Source of the DNA: an uncultured Collinsella sp.
GTDB taxonomy: Bacteria; Actinomycetota; Coriobacteriia; Coriobacteriales; Coriobacteriaceae
Assembly (NCBI GenBank): GCA_902493125.1
Contig: CABUOF010000058.1
Coordinates: 1-11,815, forward strand
DNA length: 11,815 nucleotides
Reading direction: 5' to 3'
Below are positions 5,787 to 11,267 of the stretch, in pieces. Below the pieces are notes generated by a model that searched no databases, was not told the DNA's origin, and worked only from the letters and a program-made list of their open reading frames with translations. The number at the start of each line of letters is the position of its first letter. The stretch's first letter is position 1. The translations under genes and the position numbers were made by a program.

Positions 5787-6656
5787 ATGAAAGTTGCAGA
5801 GGCCGCCTCGAGGTACATGGACGACAAGCGCGGCAGGCTGCGCGCCTGCACCCTGGCCGGATACGAGAGCGCGCTAGCGCTGCACGTCCTACCTCGCTGG
5901 GGCGAGCTGGAACTCGAGTCGATAACGCCCGAGGGCGTACAGGGCTGGATTGATTCGTTTGAGCTGCCGGGGGCCGCCGAAAAGGCGTACAAGACCCTGC
6001 GGCAGGTTATCCGCTGGGCCATCCGCCGTCTCGGTGTGCGGATGTACGACCCCACCGCCGCCGGTGTCGAGCTACCGCACAAGCCGGCGCACCGCCCACG
6101 CACGATGGAGGCGAGCCAGGTCCGTGCCTACCTCCGCGCGCTGTGGGGACACGAGTGCGAGGCGGTCGCAATCTGCTCGGTAACCCTCGGGCTGAGGCGC
6201 GGCGAGGCGTGCGGCCTCAAGTGGTCGGACATCGACCTGCGCACCGGCGAGGTCCGCATCCGTCGCTCCCGGCAGGTGGTCCATGGCCACGAAGTCGTAG
6301 AGGCGCCGAAGACGGAGCGCTCGGCCAGGTCCTGCTGGCTCCCCCGCTTCGCCGTCAAGCGCCTGCGCGCGCTGCGCAAGGGCCGCTCGGGCTGGCTGTG
6401 CGAGCTGTCGCCCGACGCCATCGCGCGACGCATCAAGTCCGCATGTCGCCAAGCCGGAGCCGCCTGGACCTCGATGACGGAATGCCGTCACACGTGGGCG
6501 ACGCTCGCCGTGGAGGCAGGCGTGGGAATCGAGACCGTGGCCATGATGCTGGGGCACACCGATATCGGCACGGCATACGAGCATTACATCGTGCCGAGGC
6601 CGCGCATCTGCAAGGACGCACAAAGGGTGGTGGAGCGGTTGATACTCGGCGGGTAG
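5787..6656 (+). CDS. Tyrosine recombinase, probable tail-tip invertase
   Basis: A site-specific recombinase that should cut and rejoin DNA through a covalent tyrosine intermediate. Length is 289 residues from ATG 5787, which has GGAG six bases upstream; ATG 5784 and TTG 5775 are in-frame alternatives. The N-terminal ~100 residues are a core-binding SAM-like helical domain (LRACTLAGYESALALHVLPRWG); there is no extra arm-binding domain. The catalytic part shows the first Arg (VTLGLRRGEACGLKWSDID), the beta-hairpin Lys (EAPKTERSAR), the box II Arg (MTECRHTWAT), the LGH histidine (MMLGHTDIGTAYEHY) and the tyrosine nucleophile at the end of that motif. Oddly the HxxR histidine appears to be Thr (TECR). 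It is the only plus-strand gene inside the phage late region and ends two bases before the first ATTCTGTATCC site. Size and position point to a DNA invertase rather than the prophage integrase; the chemistry is certain from the motifs, the invertase role is inference. Confidence 0.9.
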   Translation: MKVAEAASRYMDDKRGRLRACTLAGYESALALHVLPRWGELELESITPEGVQGWIDSFELPGAAEKAYKTLRQVIRWAIRRLGVRMYDPTAAGVELPHKPAHRPRTMEASQVRAYLRALWGHECEAVAICSVTLGLRRGEACGLKWSDIDLRTGEVRIRRSRQVVHGHEVVEAPKTERSARSCWLPRFAVKRLRALRKGRSGWLCELSPDAIARRIKSACRQAGAAWTSMTECRHTWATLAVEAGVGIETVAMMLGHTDIGTAYEHYIVPRPRICKDAQRVVERLILGG

Positions 6657-6658
6657 GA

Positions 6659-6669
6659 ATTCTGTATCC
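6659..6669 (+). repeat. Recombination site A (ATTCTGTATCC)
   Basis: It starts two bases after the recombinase stop codon (6654-6656). TCT GTA TCC at 6661-6669 is in frame with the silent cassette. It is in inverted orientation to the copies at 6990 and 7305. Confidence 0.85.
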
Positions 6670-6990
6670 AGCGAGGTTGGCTATCAGTTCTTATATGGGA
6701 AAGACTTCTCGGGTCCCTATGTGGCTTACCGTAAAATAGGCTTCCTGGTAGAGATGTCTTGGAATTTCATTCAGGAATCATCACAGTTATGGAATGCAGG
6801 GACGTTGCCCGTTGAATTCCGTCCGACTCAATCATTCCTTGCGCCGGCTGTGCGTACATCTTCAAGCGGCATCGTCAACAACAGCACTGCAGAAGTCGAG
6901 GTTCAGAAATCTGGCAAAGTTGTCTTTATTAGCGCGGTAGCTGTTAGCCAAGGGCACAACATTGGACACTGCATCTGGATTGCCAATTAG
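6661..6990 (+). CDS. Silent alternative C-terminal cassette of the tail-tip protein
   Basis: An open frame of 109 codons plus TAG, beginning inside site A with Ser-Val-Ser and continuing SEVGYQFLYGKDFSG... to ...GHNIGHCIWIAN. A GTG at 6721 could be called a start but has no ribosome-binding site. No promoter is visible, and the frame is open upstream exactly to the site, as expected for a promoterless cassette used only after inversion. The residue pattern (YRKIGFLVEMSWNF, then AGTLPVEFRPTQSFLAPA, then EVQKSGKVVFIS) is that of small beta-sandwich tips at the C-termini of phage tail proteins. It is similar in length and layout to the expressed version (VRMVGNIVVVTVSG, then MLTLSNAVPMTRDRHNSLL). 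It is visibly more AT-rich than the tail genes, suggesting exchange between phages. No catalytic motif is seen. Expected role: a second receptor-binding specificity. Confidence 0.8.
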   Translation, partial: SVSSEVGYQFLYGKDFSGPYVAYRKIGFLVEMSWNFIQESSQLWNAGTLPVEFRPTQSFLAPAVRTSSSGIVNNSTAEVEVQKSGKVVFISAVAVSQGHNIGHCIWIAN

Positions 6991-7000
6991 GATACAGAAT
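6990..7000 (-). repeat. Recombination site B (ATTCTGTATCC), middle copy
   Basis: A perfect copy between the two cassettes. It overlaps the last base of the silent cassette stop (6988-6990) and lies one base beyond the stop of the active tail gene (7002-7004). It is inverted relative to site A and direct relative to site C. Confidence 0.82.
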
Positions 7001-7001
7001 G

Positions 7002-7814
7002 CTACACGCAGAGATATACAAGCTGGCCGAACATCCAGGAGCCCTGGGGTATCGAGGCCCCTTTTGACTCTATGAATAGATGGGTCCCTGTTACCGACAG
7101 CAAGATGCGGGGGTCGGTTGTGTCTTGCGAAATGAGGAGCGAGTTATGCCTATCTCTTGTCATTGGCACTGCGTTACTTAATGTCAGCATTCCCCAGGCC
7201 CCTACAGCACTCTTTAGCGTGCCGGACACCGTGACCACAACAATATTTCCAACCATGCGGACAGTAGTCGGCAGATTGGTAATGCCGCAATCAACGGAAA
7301 CCGGGGATACAGAATCCCCGAGGTCTGCCAGGGGAGTCAGTTTGGGGATGAGAAGCTTAGGCTGACCCGTCGTCAGTCCGTCGAATGTCACCGAGCAGAT
7401 CGGGACCGTCACGTCAGCGTCACCGTCCAGGATAGAGCCTTTCGGCACCGACGGCGCGGCGGCGCTCGAGCCGGGGGTTCCCTGGAGAACCTTCCACTCG
7501 ACCGTCTCGACAAGGGTCGGGCTGGACCCGCTCACATCGCGGGTGTAATGGACACAAATGTAGTCCATGCGCTTCTTGCCTTGCGAGCCGCTCGCCACCT
7601 TGACGTCCTCGGGCGAGGTGACGCCGATATGGCGACCCTGCACGATCATGTCGCCGGTCGCGATACGGACGGTGTTCGCGTCGACGAGAGATGGGGCCAG
7701 TTTGCCGCCCGTCTGCAGCACATAGCTGCCAGTGCCGACTTCGCCCGCAATGCGGCGGCCGTCGTCGGCCGAGCTGACGTGTGGCACGCCCGCTTTACCG
7801 GTCACTATCTCCAT
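7002..7814 (-). CDS. Tail-tip / baseplate protein with invertible C-terminus (active version)
   Basis: A 270-residue structural protein. ATG 7814 directly abuts the TAA of the upstream collagen-like gene, so translation is coupled. The constant part (1-167) follows a plan known from tail or baseplate proteins of many Gram-positive prophages: MEIVTGKAGVPHVSSADDGR, then TVRIATGDMIVQGRHIGV, then KRMDYICVHYTRD, then VPICSVTFDGLTTGQP. Residues 168-170 (Ser-Val-Ser) are encoded by the recombination site at 7305-7315. The variable part (171-270, PVSVDCGITNLP ... MFGQLVYLCV) is a beta-rich tip probably used for host receptor binding. Its stop codon is 1 nt from the middle recombination site. In the sequenced orientation this tip is expressed; inversion of 6659-7315 would give a protein of 279 residues. 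The structural family is fairly sure; receptor binding is inferred from position and from phase variation. Confidence 0.85.
   Translation of the reverse strand: MEIVTGKAGVPHVSSADDGRRIAGEVGTGSYVLQTGGKLAPSLVDANTVRIATGDMIVQGRHIGVTSPEDVKVASGSQGKKRMDYICVHYTRDVSGSSPTLVETVEWKVLQGTPGSSAAAPSVPKGSILDGDADVTVPICSVTFDGLTTGQPKLLIPKLTPLADLGDSVSPVSVDCGITNLPTTVRMVGNIVVVTVSGTLKSAVGAWGMLTLSNAVPMTRDRHNSLLISQDTTDPRILLSVTGTHLFIESKGASIPQGSWMFGQLVYLCV
7302..7320 (-). repeat. Recombination site C with perfect dyad arms, inside the tail-tip gene
   Basis: The 11-bp shared core is 7305-7315. Around it the arms CGGGGAT (7302-7308) and ATCCCCG (7314-7320) are perfect inverted repeats flanking the 5-base spacer ACAGA. This is the usual design of a tyrosine-recombinase crossover site: two monomer-binding arms and a short central spacer. 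On the coding (minus) strand it encodes Gly-Asp-Ser-Val-Ser-Pro. Confidence 0.82.
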
Positions 7815-8027
7815 TTAAGCCGTCCTTTCCCATATAAAGCCGTTCTGGCTGTCCCGCATGACCCACGTTCCCCCATAGGTGGCACCTGGGTTTTTGCCCT
7901 TGCTTTCCATATAGAGGGAGCCCACAGGGTGTGCAGCGAGGAACGTCTGGGCGGTCGAGGCTGCAGGACCCTGTGGCCCCGTCTCCCCGGCAGGCCCCTT
8001 TATGTTGCCCAACTTGATCCAGGCCAT
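7815..8027 (-). CDS. Short collagen-like tail protein with tail-collar-type motif
   Basis: A 70-residue protein. It opens MAWIKLGNIKGPAGETGPQG, matching the N-termini of the two upstream collagen-like proteins, with only a few Gly-X-Y triplets. It then reads LAAHPVGSLYMESKGKNPGA and YGGTW, a motif known from the tips of phage tail fibres (HPVGSxYxSxxxxxPxxxxGGTW). In larger fibres this motif is followed by a long trimeric receptor-binding or collar domain; here the protein ends 16 residues later. It may be a trimmed fibre or a chaperone-like accessory to the tip gene, which starts directly at its stop codon. ATG 8027 is chosen by the shared N-terminus; the ribosome-binding site is weak. Confidence 0.75.
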   Translation of the reverse strand: MAWIKLGNIKGPAGETGPQGPAASTAQTFLAAHPVGSLYMESKGKNPGATYGGTWVMRDSQNGFIWERTA

Positions 8028-8041
8028 TTCGCCGTCACCCG

Positions 8042-8293
8042 CTAGGCCTTGTAGGTGTACAGGTTGCCCGTGCTCGCGTCGATGTAGACCGAACCGACCA
8101 CGGCAGTACCTGTCGGTGCGCCAGTCCCAGCGGTCACTGAGGTGCCGTCGGCGCCCTTGGGCCCGATCGGGCCAGTCGGCCCGATCGGGCCGGTCTCCCC
8201 TCGCGGCCCCTGGGCCCCTTGCGCTCCCCTGGCACCGGTATCGCCCTTATCGCCTTTGGGACCCTTCAGCGATCCGATGTTAGTCCACGCCAT
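8042..8293 (-). CDS. Short collagen-like tail protein
   Basis: An 83-residue protein with the N-terminus MAWTNIGSLKGPKGDKGD, about eleven to twelve Gly-X-Y triplets (residues 10-46), and the C-terminal module VVGSVYIDASTGNLYTYKA. Collagen-like triplets in phage tails form rigid trimeric rods between baseplate and tip. The N-terminal W-x-x-h-G-x-h-K-G-P motif recurs in the neighbours and is probably an attachment segment. A purine-rich GGGGGAG lies upstream of ATG 8293. Confidence 0.8.
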   Translation of the reverse strand: MAWTNIGSLKGPKGDKGDTGARGAQGAQGPRGETGPIGPTGPIGPKGADGTSVTAGTGAPTGTAVVGSVYIDASTGNLYTYKA

Positions 8294-8308
8294 ATCGCTC
8301 CCCCTTCA

Positions 8309-8986
8309 CTAGGCACTCGTACCGTACTGGTAGACCTTAAAGCCGTCTGCCGTATCAATGTAGACGGCTCCCTCCTGCGACGCTGCTGTAGGAGCCCCTT
8401 GGCCGAACGTAATGCCTGGGCCAGCCGGCCCCTGTGCGCCCTTGGGGCCGGTGTCGCCCCTGTCACCCTTTTCGCCCGTGGCCCCCTTGTCGCCCTTGGG
8501 CCCCTTCATTTCGCCGAGGTCCGTCCACTGCGCATCACCGGTCGCGGCGGTTTTCACCCACATGTGGCCGTTGTCGCTCGTGACGTAGGTGTCGCCGATG
8601 GCGGCATCGGACGGCAGCGCGGACTCGCTGCTCACCGCGCCCTTGACCGTTATGGACGTGCCGTCGGTACCTTTGGGGCCAGTGTCGCCCGTTTCGCCTT
8701 TGGGCCCCTTGAGGCTCACGCCGTTGATGGCGGAACCGACTCGGGCGGGAGACCTGTCCGGATCCACCGCCGAAATGGGATAGACACTTCCCTTGGCATC
8801 GAGCACGAGGTCGCCGACCTGCACGCCGTCAGACGGGGAAAGCGCCGAGAATGCGACTTCGCCTTCCGACGGGATATTGACGCTCGTCACGCGGACGCTG
8901 CCGCCCTTGGGGCCGGCGTTGCCGGTCGCGCCCTTGTCGCCTTTGGGGCCCTTGAGCGTTCCAACTTGGTTCCATGCGTTAGCCAT
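8309..8986 (-). CDS. Collagen-like tail fibre/baseplate protein with three Gly-X-Y blocks
   Basis: A 225-residue protein. ATG 8986 is chosen because GGAG lies a few bases upstream and the protein then starts MANAWNQVGTLKGPKGDKGA, like its paralogs; an earlier in-frame start at 9061 lies well inside the upstream gene. Three Gly-X-Y blocks (about 12-28, 91-107 and 159-190) are separated by two small globular insertions, one of them a VGDLVLDAKG module and another an IGDTYVTSDNGHMWV module. The second WTDLGEMKGPKGDKG repeats the N-terminal motif inside the chain, so the protein looks like a fusion of two such units. It ends with the module GAVYIDTADGFKVYQYG. It overlaps the upstream gene by 8 bases. 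Likely a trimeric tail fibre shaft. Confidence 0.83.
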   Translation of the reverse strand: MANAWNQVGTLKGPKGDKGATGNAGPKGGSVRVTSVNIPSEGEVAFSALSPSDGVQVGDLVLDAKGSVYPISAVDPDRSPARVGSAINGVSLKGPKGETGDTGPKGTDGTSITVKGAVSSESALPSDAAIGDTYVTSDNGHMWVKTAATGDAQWTDLGEMKGPKGDKGATGEKGDRGDTGPKGAQGPAGPGITFGQGAPTAASQEGAVYIDTADGFKVYQYGTSA

Positions 8987-9452
8987 TTGTATCTCCAATC
9001 TCGCCGTAGCGATAATAGGTGCCCGTCTCACTGTCGAGATAGAGGTCCCCGACGCGACCACCTATGGCGGGGGTCCCGCCCCCGACATACCACTTCGTGC
9101 CGGGCTCGCCTACGGCACTCAGCTGCTCTCGCACCCAATCTTCGACATCAGCCCAGGTCTTGACCTCGTCATCGGTGTAGATGTAGCCGTCCGGCTTGGC
9201 CCTCGGGCGCACCTTGAGCACGGCGCGCGCGTGCGTGTCGCGCCCATCGCTCGCCCAAACGGCCATGTCAACGCCCGCAGTAAGCAGAAGCGAGGGCACC
9301 ACGGCCTCTCCGCCCACGACCGGGACGACCAATGCGCGTTCCGATCCGGCGACGGCGAAATGTGCCTCCGTCACCCCCTGCAACGCGATGTGAACGCGCC
9401 GACCCGTATCCCATTGGTAAAGGGGCGGGCCGATGAGTTCTATCTGCTTCAT
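8979..9452 (-). CDS. Phage baseplate-type protein, hypothetical
   Basis: A 157-residue protein. ATG 9452 has GGAG at good spacing. The first ~85 residues are a beta-rich domain without a motif I recognise (IELIGPPLYQWDTGRRVHIA). The segment TDDEVKTWADVEDWVREQL looks helical. The C-terminus is the small module VGDLYLDSETGTYYRYGE, which recurs in different forms at the ends of the collagen-like proteins. The position between the gp37-like tail protein and the fibres suggests a baseplate adaptor that holds the fibres. It begins 9 bases after the stop of the frameshifted tail gene and overlaps the next gene by 8 bases. Confidence 0.78.
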   Translation of the reverse strand: MKQIELIGPPLYQWDTGRRVHIALQGVTEAHFAVAGSERALVVPVVGGEAVVPSLLLTAGVDMAVWASDGRDTHARAVLKVRPRAKPDGYIYTDDEVKTWADVEDWVREQLSAVGEPGTKWYVGGGTPAIGGRVGDLYLDSETGTYYRYGEIGDTNG

Positions 9453-9461
9453 AGCAGTCTC

Positions 9462-10440
9462 CTATCTCCCCACCGCACCAGGCGATGCGCCATACGTGGC
9501 GCTGTAGCCCGACCCCGCGGCCTTTACGATCTTGCTGCTGATCTCGACCGAGACCGTCACGTTTGGCGAATAGTGCCTGGCCTCGACGATATCGCCGAGG
9601 CCGAACTCGACGCCCTCGTTGACCGTCACGGTCACGCTGCCCTCGGACTGTTTGTCCTTGAGTCGGCTGAGTGCCTGATCGCGGAGATCGTCGCCCTCGG
9701 TGTTGTTGGCGTCGTAGTACTCCTCGAGCTCGAAGACGCCGGCCATCGCCTTCACGGTGCCTACGCCGCCTTCCCGGTCGGCGTAGACGTCCACGACATC
9801 TCTGGCCGCAAGTTCGCCCTTGCCGGCCGCCTTGAGGTGATTGGTGACGAGCAGGTCGCTCTTGAGGTCGAAGTTAACGAGATCGGAGTCGACCCTGCCG
9901 CGCCAGTCTGTCACCTTCACCGCCTGGAGCCTGCACGATCCGCCCACCCACCTCGCATCGAGGCGAAGGCCTGCGGAGCGCATCGCCAGCCTAAGGTTGG
10001 TCCAAGCGTCGGGTGCGTCCCTGTTGCATCGGTAGCTTACGCTCACCCCGGCGTCGGCATGTGAAGAGGGAGCCGATGTCGAGCCGTTTAACCGCGGAGC
10101 GCAGCACGGCGTTTGCGTCCCCAGAGAGGACAAGGTAGTCCTGGCCCGGATCGGGCCACAGAAGGCGCTTCTCGAGCACTCCAGTCCAGGTCGACCCGGT
10201 CCAGTGCAGCTCGGACGAAGTGCGGCCAGTCTTGAGCTCAAAGCCCTCGACGCGCCCGCCGATCTCCAGGCCGTCGGCGAAAACACGCCAAGCGGCCTCC
10301 GGCAACGGTACGGACGAGTCGCGCACCACGAGATCGAACGAGTTGTCGACGCCGTCGCCCCAGCCTGAGTCCATATCCAGCTCGAAGTTCGAAATCGGGA
10401 AAAGCGTCCTGCCGGCGCTGTCGGAGACTATGAGCTCCAA
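9462..10440 (-). pseudogene. gp37-like tail protein split by a single-base frameshift
   Basis: Two minus-strand frames form one protein. The first part (TTG 10440, with GGAGGGGGAG upstream, overlapping the distal tail gene by 13 bases) reads MELIVSDSAGRTLFPIS... to DIGSLF near 10063. It then runs into basic nonsense and a stop at 9991. The second frame takes over at about 10064 with SHADAGVSVSYRCNRD and continues to the stop at 9462-9464. Adding one base near 10062-10066 gives a continuous protein of about 325 residues. Its order after the distal tail protein, and a C-terminus containing EYYDANNTEGDDLRDQALSR and EFGLGDIVEA, suit the siphovirus ReqiPepy6 gp37-like tail family (tentative). No X-XXY-YYZ slippery heptamer is visible at the junction. 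Either the prophage carries a real mutation that would disable its tail, or the base was lost in sequencing. Confidence 0.75.
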
Positions 10441-11267
10441 GGCGGCTCCCCCTCCTCAAGATAATGGGTCATGGTGAAGCCGAACGAGCCGTCCCACGAG
10501 ACAGAGGACGTGCCCGGCCGCAGCTGCTCGAAGCAGTAGGAGCCGCTTCCCGCGCCCTCTCCGCGCATGCCGTCGGCGAAGCGGTCCTCGGTCTCACCGT
10601 ACATGCCGACGAGCTTGATCGTCTTGGGGAAGCTCGAGCCGTCGATGATAAGCCTGGAGCCGCCAGGCACTTCAACGTCCGCGGAGTAGACGTTGATGAA
10701 GTCCCCCTGCGTCACGGTGATGCGCGGTGACGACGCGGGACCGAAGATCGTGAGCTTAAGGTCGGCAGGCACCAGCCCATCGACGGTGACCGACCGGCTT
10801 GCGACCGATCCGCCGTAGTCGAACTCGAAGTCATGGGGGAAGTCCAGGCCGGTCTGGTCCTCGTCCTCCCGGGCGTAGAACTCCTGGGCGACCTCGCGCC
10901 GCCAGGATCCGTCGAGCAGCAGCACGGTAAGCGTAGCGGCGATGCCCCGCCTGCCATAAATCTGCGAGGTCTCGGACTTAGCGATATAGGCGCGCTGGTA
11001 CCAAACACCGTCGACAACGAGGCGACCGGGCTCGCCGACGGAGATATCCCTGTCCGCGAGCCGCCTGAGCCTGTCGGCAGCCGCCGAGGACGCCACGGCA
11101 TCGACCGTCGCCTCCCTCGCGTCTCGCGAGATGCCGTAGGCGCCGCGCCACGAGAGGTCGTAGCTCCACTCGCGCGAGCGCACGCCCGCAGCGGTGCCGA
11201 CGAAGACGCCGTTGCCATCAAGGTCGACGCTCTCGCCCGATGACGACACGTAGTGCATTCTATGCAT
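10428..11267 (-). CDS. Distal tail protein (Dit-like)
   Basis: A 279-residue tail protein forming, in this family, the ring that connects tail tube to baseplate. It follows the tape measure gene directly, the standard siphovirus order. The N-terminal half reads SWRGAYGISRDAREATVDAV then LLDGSWRREVAQEFYA, with a central DFPHDFEFDYGG; this phrase before a beta-sandwich C-terminal half is typical of Gram-positive phage distal tail proteins. Start: ATG 11267 overlaps the tape measure stop by 8 bases; ATG 11258 is an alternative that drops three residues. A longer version from 11396 is unlikely because it overlaps the tape measure gene heavily. Confidence 0.85.
   Translation of the reverse strand: MHRMHYVSSSGESVDLDGNGVFVGTAAGVRSREWSYDLSWRGAYGISRDAREATVDAVASSAAADRLRRLADRDISVGEPGRLVVDGVWYQRAYIAKSETSQIYGRRGIAATLTVLLLDGSWRREVAQEFYAREDEDQTGLDFPHDFEFDYGGSVASRSVTVDGLVPADLKLTIFGPASSPRITVTQGDFINVYSADVEVPGGSRLIIDGSSFPKTIKLVGMYGETEDRFADGMRGEGAGSGSYCFEQLRPGTSSVSWDGSFGFTMTHYLEEGEPPWSS

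Larger units (their letters stand above)
6659..7315. mobile_element. Invertible DNA segment switching the tail-tip C-terminus
   Basis: The outermost sites ATTCTGTATCC (6659-6669) and GGATACAGAAT (7305-7315) are perfect 11-bp inverted copies. Between them lie a plus-strand silent cassette and the minus-strand 3' end of the tail-tip gene, head to head. Inversion keeps the reading frame on both sides: each cassette enters through the codons TCT GTA TCC (Ser-Val-Ser). A third site in the middle (6990-7000) makes smaller rearrangements possible. The sequence shows sites, orientation, frame and an adjacent recombinase; inversion itself is not observed. Confidence 0.85.

Noticed and set aside
5787..6656. 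Recombinase as the ordinary prophage integrase
   Set aside because: It is far from the att site, lies within the tail genes, is short, and sits directly beside inverted sites. The possibility is not excluded and the check is stated in the findings.
6721..6990. Independent plus-strand gene starting at GTG 6721
   Set aside because: There is no ribosome-binding site, and the frame is open well upstream to the recombination site. The stretch is better explained as a promoterless cassette entered at Ser-Val-Ser.
6691..7837. 13-bp inverted match TTATATGGGAAAG (6691-6703) and CTTTCCCATATAA (7825-7837)
   Set aside because: About this many 13-bp matches are expected by chance in a window of this size. 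It lies at no gene or cassette boundary of interest and has no dyad structure.
5787..8027. Diversity-generating retroelement as the source of tip variation
   Set aside because: No reverse transcriptase, template repeat or adenine-biased variable repeat is seen. The two tips differ throughout rather than at scattered adenine positions.
8042..8986. CRISPR-like or minisatellite array
   Set aside because: The periodic GG(C/G)CCCTTGGG-type words are codons of Gly-X-Y collagen repeats, without constant repeat and spacer lengths.
8793..10064. 423-codon open frame on the plus strand
   Set aside because: It is antisense to well-supported tail genes with family motifs. High-GC codon bias produces long empty frames on the opposite strand.
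9991..10286. Programmed -1 frameshift in the tail gene
   Set aside because: No X-XXY-YYZ heptamer or downstream structure is visible at the junction. Programmed frameshifts are normally in the tail chaperone genes before the tape measure, not here.
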